Positions 30,824 through 42,352 of a stretch of 51,535 nucleotides of DNA are shown piece by piece. The notes beneath the pieces are model-generated. The model was not told where the DNA came from, made no database searches, and saw only the letters and a program-made list of their open reading frames with translations. Made by a program: the position numbers and the translations under genes. The first letter of the stretch is position 1; the number at the start of each line of letters is the position of its first letter. Source of the DNA: Pinguiococcus pyrenoidosus (Eukaryota; Sar; Pinguiophyceae; Pinguiochrysidales; Pinguiochrysidaceae); assembly GCA_019677205.1 (NCBI GenBank), contig JAAMXY010000164.1:1-51535 (forward strand), in the 5' to 3' direction.

Positions 30824-33735
30824 ATGCTCGTCGCCGTGTGTCGCAAGGCGGCGGTCGTCGGCCTGGCGCTGTGCCTGCCTTTGTCATGGCGGTCCGTCCA
30901 GGCCGCGGAAAACAGCTCTCGGCCGTGGGCGTCCACTTGGTCGCCAGCACCCCCGCCGTCTCTGTCGCTGGCGGAGAACTACTTCGGCGCCTGCGGCCTC
31001 GACGACGACGACTTGGCCGGCGCCGCGCTGTGTACCGTCACCGCAGTGGGCGATGGGCTCCTCAAGCCCTCTGGCGAGAGCGAGGTGGCGGAGGCGTCGC
31101 GTGGCGTGCTCGCCAGCGTGGTGTCTGTCGCCGTGGGCGGCGTCTTCGTGCTGTTCGCCGGTGTGGGGGCCGTAAGCGTGGGCAGATGGCTGCTGTGGCT
31201 GCTCGTGGGCTTCGTGCTGGTGTTCTGCAAGCTGGTGTTCGCCGCGTATCAGATGGGCGCCATCGCCGTGTCGCTGGCCATGCTCTTCACCCTCAAGGGC
31301 GGCTTCACTCTCTGGAGACTCGCCCGCTTCCTCCTCTGCTACCGCCCGCCGGAGAAGCGCATCTTGGACCGCTTGTGGAGGACCACGGACATCGGGGAGT
31401 TCCAGCGCCTGCACCGGGACCTGGCAGCGTACCGGGGGCAGGGCAACTGGGAGACAGACCCGGACATCGTGCCCACGGCGAAGCTGATGAAGCAGGCGGC
31501 GGAGCAGCTGCGGGAAGCGCGCCTGGCCGACGACCATGCGCAGCTGGAGTACCTCCTGAGCGGGATTCTCAAGCGGAACTACCTGAACCTGGAGGACGAG
31601 CGCAACTTCCGACCGGACGGAGCCCATGAGATCGTCGAGGAGCTGCTTGCCGAAGTGACCCAGTCGATTGCCAAGGTGGTGGAGGAGCAGTCGCCATGGC
31701 TGGCCCACCGCCTCTTCCGCAAATGCCAGCGGAGCCTCGGCAGGACGGCGCTCTGCCTCAGTGGCGGCGGGGCGATTGCGATGTATCACGCGGGCGTGAT
31801 TCGCTGTCTCATCGATACCGGCCTGTACAAGCAGATCCGCACCATCTCCGGCACCTCGGGCGGCTCCCTGGTCGCGGCGATGCTCGCCTGCAAGACGGAA
31901 GAGGAGCTCTTGAGGGATGTGTTGGTGGACAACATTGCCACCGACTACGGGCGCACGGGGGAGATGGAGCGGCAGAATCTCGTGTTCTTCCCTACGTTCG
32001 TGGAGCAGATCATCAACTTCGCCCGGAGCGGCGTGCTGGTCGACAACGAGGAGTTCAAGAGGACCTGCAACTTCCTCTGGGGAACGATGACCTTTGCGGA
32101 GGCCTACGAGCGAACCAAGAAGCACGTCAGCATCATGGTGTCCAGCTCCATCCTGGGAGGGTCTTCGGGGGCGCAGGGGGGCACCAAGCTCCTCTGCAAT
32201 CACATCACGACCCCGCATGTGCTGCTTCGCTCGGCGGTGGCGGCTTCGTGCTCCCTGCCCGGCATCATGTTCCCCAACAAGCTACAAGCCAAGAATGGGG
32301 CGGGGGACATCGTCACGTTCGACCTGGATGGCGTCGAATGGATCGACGGCTCCATGGTGGCGGACGTGCCTTTCAAGCAGATGGCTTCTCTTTTCAACGT
32401 GACCAACTTCATCGTGTCGCAGGTGAATTTCCACGTGATTCCTTTCATTCGAAAGTCCTACTACCCGAACGAGAGCAGCCTGTACTGGCGCCTCTTTCGG
32501 GTGGTGGAAATGGACGTGCGGTATCGAGCGACGGCGCTGTCGCACATGGGATTGCTGCCGAGGCTCTTTGGGCAGGACATTGCCAAGGTGTTCAAGCAAA
32601 AGTACCACGGGAACATGACCATCGTGCCACAGATGCGGGTGCAGGACATGACCGGCATGAAGGCGCTGGTGAACCCGACGCCCAACGACATGCGAAGATA
32701 CATCAAGGGGGGAGTTCTCGCAACTCTACCGCATGTGCCGCGATTGCGAGCCATGCTCTGGGCGGAGCACGCGCTCAGCACGGCCGTGGAAGCGGTGCGC
32801 AAGAAGATTTCCCAAGGCGGGAACGTTCGGATACCGCGGGACCAATCGCTCATCGGCTTGGAGAGCCTCCAGCGAGCGTCCGATGCCGCGTACCTGCAGC
32901 AGGCGCTTCCCGGGCGTTCGGCAAGCGACGGCAGCGCTCGGCAGCTCGCTAGCGTGCCGCCGCCTCCCCCATCGCGCGTCCCTGCTGATGCGAGCTACGA
33001 CGAGCAGCAGCGGCTGCTGCGGAAGGGCGTCGACGGCAGCAACGGGAAAGAGAAGATGAGACGCTCTTTGGAGTATCTGCAGAATCTGGTGGGCGGGCCG
33101 CTGGTCTGGTCGAGCGCGGCAGTAGGCTCTCTTCGCAGGTCGCCAGCCGCTCGGATACGCCGCTCCAGGTCATTAGGCAACTCTCCGTTGGCGGCCAAGG
33201 AGTTCCAGCGGAGGCAGGAGGCGCTTCAGTCTCTGTTTCGGGACTCGGACACGGAGGCGGAAGAAGCCATGGAATACTACGGTCTCTCCGCAGACGACGN
33301 NNNNNNNNNNNNNNNNNNNNNNNNNNNNNNNNNNNNNNNNNNNNNNNNNNNNNNNNNNNNNNNNNNNNNNNNNNNNNGGAGAAGGGGGAGAAGGGACAGC
33401 CAGAAGAAGGGCGGCGCGATCCCGTGACAGATTCCACAGCCTCAGAAGGTATGGGCCCATCAAGTTCAAGGGAAGCGGCGTTGTTGAAGGAGCTGAGTAC
33501 TCTGCGAAGGGAGAATGCGCGGATGGGAGAAGAGCTGCTTCAGTTGACAGGCTTAATGGAGTCTGCGGGAATCCACGTGACTCCTTCGTTTCAAGAGCGA
33601 GCAAAGATGCTCGACTCGCCGGGAGTTAGCGTGCGGCTGACCGCCACAATTGAGAGCTGCGTCATCCCCACTGGAGTCAAGCGACCCCAGAACGAGGGCA
33701 CCGTCCTCTCGGCACTGCCGGATCCACAAGAGTAG
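30824..33735 (+). CDS. Patatin-like triacylglycerol lipase (SDP1/TGL3-5 type)
   Basis: One exon from the ATG at 30824. A signal-peptide-like N-terminus (CRKAAVVGLALCLPL) and two to three membrane segments (about residues 95-165) precede the SDP1-type region and the patatin fold. The oxyanion loop is LSGGGAIAMYHAG (about 312), the nucleophile elbow GTSGGS (about 344) and the catalytic Asp lies in IDGSMVADVP (about 507). The conserved FIVSQVNFH follows. Homologues hydrolyse stored triacylglycerol at lipid droplets. The frame enters a 78-N gap (33300-33377). In the frame of the upstream part it stops at 33427. In another frame an open, hydrophilic, coiled-coil-like stretch runs to 33735, so the true gap length is probably 1 modulo 3 and the gene ends at 33735. 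Confidence 0.88.
33300..33377. other. Assembly gap (78 N) inside the lipase gene
   Basis: A run of N within coding sequence. The declared size keeps a frame that ends soon after the gap, whereas another frame continues for a further 100 codons with protein-like composition. Confidence 0.9.
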
Positions 33736-33862
33736 CGACAAGGGCTGGGAGAAAGTATCGCAGGCCAATAGAGAAGCCTTAGGATAGAAGGAGACGGTAG
33801 TCCTGTTCTTGCCGTGGCATTTCATTCTTCTTTGCTTTCCGGCTGCTCTCGCTCGTTCGCAT

Positions 33863-36800
33863 CTAGTCGCCGCCGATGTTGGTTATCGCGAAGAGCAGCT
33901 GGATGATGAACGCAAACACAGGCTGTGCGAAGATCATCAACACCGCCACAACGATACAGATGAGGCAGCACGTGAAGTAGCAGCAGAGCCTCGGACCACA
34001 GAGCGCGCTTCCCATGACAAATGGATTCCAGCTAAACTTCAATCGCCCTGGAGGAGGGGGCAGGAACGGGTTTGCGTTCGGCTCGGATCGGCCCTGGCCG
34101 TTGTCGATGATCAGTGCGTAGTCTTTCGGGACGAGCTCCACGCTGATGCAGAGCCGACCCATGAGCTTCCGGTTCCCGTCAGGATCGGGGTCGGACTCGA
34201 AGACCACCCATGACGAGTTGCGAGGGTCTTCGTCCCACAGGCCGATCATGTCCTTGATGGTCTTGATGATTTCGTCGTCGTCGTCTTCTTCCTCTTCGTC
34301 GTCGTCGGGATCCTCGTTCTCCAGCAACGCGGCCTCCTCGTCGTCACCCTTCTTCTCCTCGGCAGCCGCTCCTCCACCAAAGCAGGACCAGCCGCCTTTC
34401 TTCTTCCCCTCCGCGTTGTTTGGGTTCTTGCGCCGCTTGTCCTTGTAGCCGGGCTTCAGACGGTCGTCAAAGACGATGATGTGGCGCTTCCGCGCAAGCG
34501 CCTTCTTAAAGTACGGCTTCAGGTTCAAGGTCACTTCGCCGATGATGTCGTCCCACTTCACAATGTCCTTGTCCCACGCTTGCAGCTTGAGGTACGGATA
34601 CTTGTAGTTGAAGCTGTTCTTCGACAAGAAGATGGGGTACTTGATTCGCCAGTTCCAGGCGGCCTTGCCCTTCTTGGCCCGCCAATGAGTATCTGTGGTG
34701 AGCGGCGATTTCTCGCCCTCCATCCACGCCTTGATGTACATGTCCGTCATGTTCTGCCCCCCCAGGGTATCCATCGGCACCACGTCCTTGGCCTTCCAGA
34801 CGATCACGCGAAGCTCGTACTCCGAGGGCGGCGCCTGTTCGATGTCGTCGGGCGGAAAGGCCGACGCTTCCGATGCCGGCATGATGTCGACCCAGCACTC
34901 CAGAAAGCCTTGGCCGCGACCAGACAGGGGGTCCCGTAGCTCTCGGTTCTCCAGCGGCTTCGTTGCCCATCGGATCACTTGCTTCTTCTTCGTGTCCTCG
35001 TCACCTTTCCCCTCTCCACTCTCATCCGGACTCTGCTTGTTCTCCTCGCCGAGCTTCTTCCACTCCTTGTTGAACCATCGATCTTCGACGTCGACGACCG
35101 TCGCCCCGATGACGTCGTCGCCGCCGATCAAATCATAGTCCATGCACTCGACGCGCAGCTGCCCGCTGCCGGGGATGGGACACATGAACTCGTACATCTT
35201 GTAGAAGGGCGCCATGGTCACACTCGTAAAGTGGTCCGAGCGATCGTCGAAAGTCTCCTTCCCGAGACTCACTCTCAGGTACGGATCGCTTTCGCCGCCC
35301 TTGCCGGTGAACGAGGTGTCCATCCTGGCCAGCTTCGTTGCGCGCAGGCAGTAGAGCCTCACGACCATGTCTTGTGGCTTGAGCAGCGAGTCGATGTCGA
35401 TCACCTTCGCTTCGTCGAGGCTCTCCACCACTCGGACGATGCACTTTAGGTAGCCCACGACGCGGCGCGCAGTGCCGTAGCCTCGGAACAAGGGCAGCGT
35501 CTGAAACGCCTCGTACGGCAGAATCTCTTCAACCGTCGAGACGGTACCGGTGAGGACGTCCCTGCCTCTCATGTAGGGAGGGGTCAGATCGTCCTCCGGC
35601 TCTTCGTTGACGTCCAGCACCGCGATGTCTTTTGCGTAGCTTTTCTTGGGGCCCTTCTTGCCGGGCCTGGTTTTGCGCTTGTTCATGGCCGAGAGTTCCA
35701 TGCTGTGCAGCGCTGGGAAGACCCCGGTGCCCCCATCCCCCACGCCCTTGGCGTCTTCGATCTCGGCTTCGATGTCAATCGGGGCTTCGTTTGCCTCCAT
35801 ATCCATCGGCGACAAGTCCAGGAACTCGCCCTTCTTCTCTTCCTGCCCGAACTCGCCCGCGTCGCCGCCCTTCGACTCCAGCGCACCGTGGCCGTCGCCG
35901 CCGTTGCCGCCGTCGCCGCCGTCGCCGCCGCCCTCGCTCCTGTTCCCACCTGCATTTGCGGGCATCAAGCTGTTCCTGTTCTTGTCTCCGCCTGCAGGCG
36001 CTTCATCATCGCCGAAGGCGTGGTCTGGCCGTTGCGGGGGGATGTACTCGGGGCTCCACGGCAGGAAGGTCTTCAGATCCAGACTCGTGACCCCCACTGT
36101 GGGCGTGCGGAAGCCTCCGAGTTGCACGTCCTTGGCGGCAATTTTCAGCACGGGTGCGAAGATCGACTCGACAGGAAGCTTGATCGGTTCTACGATCCGC
36201 TGGCAGAAGTTGGGGTTCTGCGGCTGCGGCTTCTTGCTCTGGTTGGTGCTCATCTTGAGGATCCGATGGGACGTCTCCAGCTCAAATTCGACGGTAGGAA
36301 GCGTTAGAGGGATCATGTTGTACGGCGCCATATCGCGGAGGCCGAGGACCAAGATGTCCAGGAACGCGTCCTTCTCGTCTGGCGCCACCTTCATCGGTGG
36401 CGGGATCTCCGTCTTGGCGCCCGTGCTGAAAAGCGCCAGAGACATGAGGAAGCGCCCGGTCTGGATGTCGCCTTCTTCCTCGAAGTAGATGTTGTACCAC
36501 TTCGGCTTCATTTCCCCTTGCGCTTCGAAGTTTATGGGACCGCGCCGACGGCGGCGACGCCGCTTCGGCTTGGCCGAAGGAGACTTGAGAGCCAACTTCT
36601 CGGCGACGGTCGCGCGCTTCTTGGCCGCGTCCTTGTTGATGGGACTGGTTGAGACGATGTCCGTAAGGATGATGGAACTGGCTTGCGTGCTGATGTCCCC
36701 GTTCTCACTGGGGGCCATGAGGCTGTCTTCGTCGTCCAAGTTCCTTTCCCCGTCTTCCCCCTCATCACCGTCGCCTTCAGTCTTCGGAGTGTAGAGCACC

Positions 36801-39800
36801 GCATCTTCGTAGAGATTGATGAAACAGTTGCCTGCAGAGGAGTGAATACTGCGTGAGGAGCCCCCCCCCAAACCGAAAGCCAAGCATACCGCCCGACGCA
36901 GGGAAGCATGAAGCAGCCAGTCTTACCCATATACTCTGGGGCGTTAAAATCATCGCGGTCGAAGATCTTCAGGTACATTCGTGGGGCCAGGCGCATGAGT
37001 TCCCAGCTATTCTGGTCGCAGCGCGGGAGGTCGATGAAGAAGTCGAGGGTCTCAAAGTACGTGGGGTCGACGGTCTTCCACTTCTGCAGCGTAACGTCAA
37101 CTTTCTGGTCGTCGTCGTTCGCGGTCTTCGACGTCGGCGGCTTCCCATCCAAAGTGGCCTGGATGAACGGATCACAGAGACCATTTGCGTCCGCTGCCGG
37201 GAGCTCTCTTGCCATGTACACGAACAGCCTCGCCGTGTACTTGCTGCGCATCGGCGCCCTCGGGGCCTCGCCCCAGTGTGTTTGTGCGTCCAGGTCCGCT
37301 TCAAAGATGTCCGTGAGCCCAAAGCCGATGCGCACCAGCGCGGCGCCAGGGAACATCTGATCCGGCAACTTGTCGCTTGCCTTGTCCTCGTGGAACTCCA
37401 CCCACTTCGCGGTTGTCATCCACCCCTGGTCGGCGAGCTCTTTGGCGCTGAACTTGTGAAAGCAGATGCGCTCCTTTCCGCGCAGTAGATAGAGGAAGAC
37501 GTCGGCCACATCGTCGATGTCCTCCGGAGCCGTCAGGTCCAGGTCGATTCTCTCGAACCAATCGACCCGGCCACTCGCGCCGACGTTGGAGCGCTTGCCG
37601 GAGACCATCGACTCGTTGAGGCCGCAAGCGGCGCAGACCGACCACCTTGGCCTCGTGAGGTCCACGGATGAGGTTTTCTCTGGCAGAGCGTCGCCCATGT
37701 AGACGTCGACCAAGAGCTTGTAGGGCGCGGAGGGCGGCATGGGGCTAACCTTGGGCTGCGCAAAGCGCCTTTGGAACGTGATGTCTCCCTTCTCGTTGTA
37801 CTTGGGCTTTGGCACCGTGTCCTCCATGCGGAACTCGCAGAGCACGCGGCCTCGGTAGGTCGACCCCAGATCCTCTCTCTCGTTGTACAACTTGTGGTAG
37901 TCCTCCTTCAGCGACACGTCCAGACTGCTGCGCTCCTCGGGCGCCCCGTAAATGTTGTACCATCGGTATGGCAGCCGCGCCGGCTTTCGCCGCTCGCCGT
38001 CTCTCGTCTCTTCAAGGTACTTCAGCTGAGCGGTGAGATCCTTGAGGCTCGCCGAGAAGACGCCGACGACGTCGCTCGAGAGGGTATCATGGTCCAGGAG
38101 GGTGATCTTGATCTTGCTCGCCAGCGTCGGTACGTACACGGGGAGCCAGACTTCTTTTCGTATCGTCGCTCGCAGGGTGGACCGGGTGGCGCCCTTGATG
38201 GTGACTGGCTTCGTCTTGACTACGGGGTGCGACGCAGCCTCGATCTTGAAGAAGGCGTCGATGCCAGACAGAGTGATGCCGCTGACGCCTTGGTCCAGGA
38301 TGGGCAAGTCTTCCACCGCGTAGATGCTGAACACGAGCCACTCGAGCTTCTTCTTCACCGCTGGCGGCATCATGGCGCTGGTCGGACCGCCTTCGCCACC
38401 TTCGTCTTCTTCCTCTTCCTCCTCTTCCGTGTGGATGTACGGCTTGTCGTTCGGACCGACAATCGCCAGGCTGAGCTTGACGTAGCCGGTGACGCCGATG
38501 TCACCTTCTCCGGCGTTGGTGAGGGCGACCCACTGCCTGAACATCTCGTGGTGCGTCTGGAAGTACACATAGGACGCATCCAGCGCGTAGATGCCGATGA
38601 CGTCGCTGGCGTTTGTCAGATCTTGGTCCATCGCGGTGATGCTGACGATGCCGTCCTCGAACTGTTCCTTGGTAAGGTCCTTGATCTGCATCACGAACTC
38701 CTCGTCGAAGACGGCGCTCCGCACGGACTTGATGCATCGGGTGGAGACTCGCTGGCCGAAGGCCTCGATGAAGATGACGGGATCGCTGGTGCCTTCGAAG
38801 TCCTTCGCGGCGAGTTCGCGCGCCTCGATGATGTGGACTCGCAGCGTGTAGTCACCATCGAGGATCTGGACGCTGGACAGCTCTTGCAGGCGCTGCTCCT
38901 TCAGCTTCTTGGCCGCGATCGCGGCTTGCTCCTTTTCCTCTTCGGTCTCTTCCGTCGTGGCGTTGAGATCGTCGTCGACATCGCTTTCTTCGGAGTCCTC
39001 CGCGCCGCCCAGGGTCTTGGTGATCTTTCGGATGATGCTGTTCTCTTCCTTCTCCCTGCGGGCCCGCACTACCTCGGCGCCGCCGGGGGTGTACATCCAG
39101 CGGTAGCGAAGCCACAGGCTGCCTCGCTCGATCCGATCCTTCACGCCGCGGCGGTCTAGGAGGTCGAACCGCTTGGGACCGACAAGTCGCTTCGTCATCA
39201 GAGGTTCCAGGGGAATGGGGTGGATCCCACCGATGAAGTCGTCGCCGTTGGAGAAGTCTTTGTCCCAGACTTCCATGGTGACGGACGAGTCGGGCTGATC
39301 CGTATGGAACGTGAAGATCTCGTACCATCGCGGGTCGAGATTCTTATTCTTGACGGACGTGACCTCGGTAGGGAACTGCCTCCGACCCGTGATCTTTATT
39401 TTCACGTATGGGTCGCTGGACGGCACGACACCTAAGCGTCGTGAAGGTATAGCACGCTGAGACACGAGCAGAACGCATTGGGGAAGACGCAAAGAAGGCT
39501 TGAAGAGAAGCCGAAGCCAAGTGACGGCGAGCATCGCAAAGCACCGCACCTGCCATCCTCTCTGCAGTGCTGGTGCCGTCCATGGCCAGCAGCGCTTCTG
39601 CTCTGAGGATCTCAATCTTCAGCGTGTTCGGCGCTGTATCCTCCGAGTCCTGCCCGAACACCGGGTCCTCGTCTTCGAACTCGTGCGCATGTACCAGCTC
39701 GAGCTCCTCGTCGCTCTGGGCGGGCGTAGCTGCCGCTGCGTCGTCTGCGCCCTCCGGGACCATCTCCAAGTATGCGGTGATGCTGACACGCCCAGGACTT

Positions 39801-40577
39801 CTCGTGGCCCCCGCGCTGAGCTCCAGCGTCTCCTCGTGGGGTTGGAACCGCCCGCCACCGCTGTTGTCGACTGGCTTCTTGGGCAGATCGTCCACCTTGA
39901 TGCGGACGCTCCCCACCAGGTTATCGGAGAACACATTTGAGCGGCCCATGACGTCGATCTGGATGCTGTAGTTGCTATCCAGCTCGATGTTGTACTTTCC
40001 GGAAGCGCCTTTCGAACCAGAAATCAACAGAGTTGCAGCGTTGAGGCTCAAGTCTCAGCTACCGTTTGCGGCTGAGGTTGACACCAAAAAGAAAAAAAAG
40101 ACTGAAGGGCGGGATACACCGGAGGAGAAGAATACGCACCGAACACAAACTCATTGTTCGTGGAGAAGACCACTTCGCTCGCTTTCGCCGAGCGCCCAGT
40201 TTTGAAAACCTGATTGGGCACGACATTATGCGTAATGCCTGGAGCATCAAAGAGCAAATCAGCGTTGATGAAAAGGCAGTCTGGATCAAAAGATACGTCG
40301 CGAGTTCGGAAGTCTTCCAACGCATCGACTCTAGCGCGGCACAGCCTTCGTTTGCGCCATTTTCTCGTTGCAAACGATTCTCAAAGTATTTCGGATGCTT
40401 GGCGGCGGCCAGAGTTGAAGAAGGGCGTCATAGGGTGCGCTTCTCCACAGCGCCGCCAGCGAAGATCTCCGACTCTTCACGCGCACCTAGCAGAGACGCG
40501 CGGCATTGCGTCGCAAATTTTTCGCCGCCGGTAAACTCCACGCTATTGATCTTGAGGTGCACCGTGACGGCCACCAT
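33863..40577 (-). CDS. Ferlin (multi-C2-domain, tail-anchored membrane protein)
   Basis: Predicted exons are complement(40487..40577), (40140..40328), (39550..40008), (36927..39431) and (33863..36831), about 2070 aa; all four introns are phase 1. C2 domains begin near residues 1 (VAVTVHLKINSVEF), 220 (TLKIEILRAEAL, then SSDPYVKIKITG), 437 (YTLRVHIIEARELAAKDFEG), 611 (LVFSIYAVEDLP), 814 (KLLVDVYMGDALPE), 976 (ARLFVYMARELPAADANGLC), 1568 (VVRLYCLRATKLARMD) and 1750 (ELRVIVWKAKDVVPMD). Acidic calcium-loop residues are clear in several (SDPYLRVSL, GGDDVIG). Near the end come GRLCISVELVPKDYA, typical of the ferlin C-terminus, and a hydrophobic anchor (LICIVVAVLMIFAQP). Ferlins drive calcium-dependent vesicle fusion; in apicomplexans they control microneme or rhoptry secretion. 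Confidence 0.9.
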
Positions 40578-41540
40578 GGTGCCAACTCCAGCGGTGCTCC
40601 CGGCGACGCGACAATCCGGAGGCTTTGCCCTTCTCCAGGTCGGCGGTAGCAACGCTTGCGCCAAACAAGGGGCTTGCGCAGTCTGGGCTCCTGGTCACTG
40701 GGACCCAAAGTGGGCAGGCGTCGACTGCGTCTCCGGTATGCCTTCCAAAGCTACGGAGACGCCGAGAGAGCGAGCGCGTTTAAACTCGGCTTATGGCGCG
40801 CAAACGGCTGCAGTGGATCAAGGGTGCAAGGCGCCAGTCTACTGGTGGGCAGTGCTCTTGTCGGCCGTGTTCAAAGGCGCAGCATGGGTCGCTCGGCAAG
40901 CGAGTTCGAAGGTGTAGCATACGGCAGCAGAAAGGAGATCGCGAAGAGAATCCGAGAGCAGCCTTTCAAATTCACTTCAGAGCCAATCCCGGCCGCGCCG
41001 CGGTAGTCCCCCATCCCGTGCGACCAGGGATCCGGCTCCTCCGCTATAGCTGCCAACCCTTCGGCTTCCAATTCACGCCTATGTTGCCGTTCATCTTGCC
41101 CTGTTCGCCTGTGCCATGGCGCCGCTAGGCATTAGCGGACTCGAGCGTTCCGGCAGCTGCGCGCGTACCGGCGCCACTCGCGATGTGGATGTCTGCTCAA
41201 CACGCGCGCTCTCGAGCGTGAATGATGTCCAGTGGTGCTGTCCACAGCGTCGCGAGCGCTTTCGTCCAAACCACCGTATCCGCAGCCCTTCTTTACGTGG
41301 CGCGCAGCGCGAGTTTCCCGCTGGCGCCAGTAGCCGACGCCAGCCTCGTGTCCATCCACGCGTGCGCCGTCAGCACCGTCCAGATCGCCGTCGAAGCAGC
41401 TTTACAGAACGTCTTGCTCTCCCGAGGAGCCGCAGACCTGAAGGACGACACGGTCGTGGTGGTGGAACGTCCGGAGCATCCCACCGACGACGCCGTTCCG
41501 CGGACCTGCCTGTGCTTGTGAGAGCTTCCGAGCCGCCAGG
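40578..41540. promoter_or_regulatory. Divergent gap, ferlin / CaaX protein
   Basis: A 963-nt head-to-head gap. Several open frames overlap here on the + strand (from 40576, 40656 and 41222); only the last looks protein-like and is listed separately. No RNA gene was seen. Confidence 0.35.
41222..41521 (+). CDS. Possible small protein ending in a CaaX-like CLCL
   Basis: ATG to stop, 99 aa, with GC-rich third positions typical of the neighbouring genes. It is Ala/Val/Ser-rich and mildly amphipathic (SVASAFVQTTVSAALLYVAR), then acidic (KDDTVVVVERPEHPTDDAVP), and ends TCLCL. It stops 19 nt before the start of the next + gene, which itself ends in a CaaX box. It could be a real small gene, an upstream ORF on the same mRNA, or chance. 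No homologue recognised. Confidence 0.3.
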   Translation: MMSSGAVHSVASAFVQTTVSAALLYVARSASFPLAPVADASLVSIHACAVSTVQIAVEAALQNVLLSRGAADLKDDTVVVVERPEHPTDDAVPRTCLCL

Positions 41541-42085
41541 ATGGCCGACGCGGACAGCAGTACCGAAGCGAAGCACACGCGTGAGCCGTCCAAGATCGCG
41601 GAGCTGCAGGCGGCTCTGCAGAGCCAGGGCATGAACGTGATGCAGGTAATTCCGTTGCGTTCTGGGCAGTTGATACTGCGACTGAAGAGAGACCGGAAAG
41701 AGCTGACAACATCTTCGCTTCTTCGCTGGGAAACGATTAGCCGAAGCCGGCGCCGGCGAAGACGTCGTCTACTTCGGCGGCACCGCCGGCACCCGTGAGC
41801 TCTGCCGGCGCGGCAGAGGCCCAGAACTCTCCGCGGCTGCCCCAGAGTTCAGGGCGCAGACGGAGCTCAAAGAAAGCAAGGAAAAAGTCGGAGGGTGCTG
41901 CCGCCCCTGCGGCCGACAAGACTCAAGAGGAAGAAGCTCCGAATCTGCATCACGCCGCGCTGGCGAAGCCTGCGATGCGACGCGTGCGCAGACGCCCGAG
42001 CCAGCGCAAGTCCATTCCCCAAGAGGAGGAACCGCTGCCGAAGATCGAGGCCATTCCCACCGAGACTAGCTGCGCAATCATGTGA
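41541..42085 (+). CDS. Small basic protein with C-terminal CaaX prenylation box
   Basis: Predicted exons are 41541..41645 and 41741..42085 (phase 0, donor CAG/GTAATT, acceptor GATTAG), 149 aa. The N-terminal helix (KIAELQAALQSQGMNVMQ) is followed by a Pro/Ala-rich linker, a strongly basic cluster (GRRRSSKKARKKSE) and a second basic stretch (MRRVRRRPSQRKS). It ends SCAIM. CAIM is a good farnesylation motif, and with nearby basic residues it would target a membrane. No known domain. It may tether a partner to the plasma membrane or endomembranes; this is inference from the motif. Confidence 0.65.
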
Positions 42086-42352
42086 TTTTAGAGGTGGTGT
42101 TGGGGAGAGGATCTGCGAGTCGCAGGCTCCTACGAGGGAGTTGGTTTGAAGCTGTGTCCAAAGCAACAAACTCGCCGAGCGCTCAGCGGGGCCAAGCCAA
42201 GCGTCCTCTAGTTCGGAGGAGCGATACATGAAGCAAAAGGTTGACGTGAAGGCGCCTTGACTTTCTCGTCGCAGACACATTGCGAGCCAGCATGTCGCCT
42301 GTATTCTACACGACCGACGCACTGTCCTCCGTTTCATGCTGCCACACCAACC

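Noticed and set aside
30448-30936. 162-codon minus-strand frame overlapping the lipase start
   Set aside because: It overlaps the signal-peptide coding part of the lipase and has no recognisable domain.
30884-32218. 444-codon minus-strand frame across the lipase gene
   Set aside because: It is antisense to the catalytic patatin domain and rich in Arg/His/Glu as shadows of GC-rich exons are.
34270-34330. CGTCGTCGTCTTC simple repeats in the ferlin gene as a possible CRISPR or satellite
   Set aside because: They encode an Asp/Glu-rich linker; no spacer structure, and the window is eukaryotic.
40576-40917. 113-codon + strand frame starting on the ferlin start codon (CCATGG)
   Set aside because: It would overlap the ferlin promoter head-on; Trp/Ala-rich with no family resemblance.
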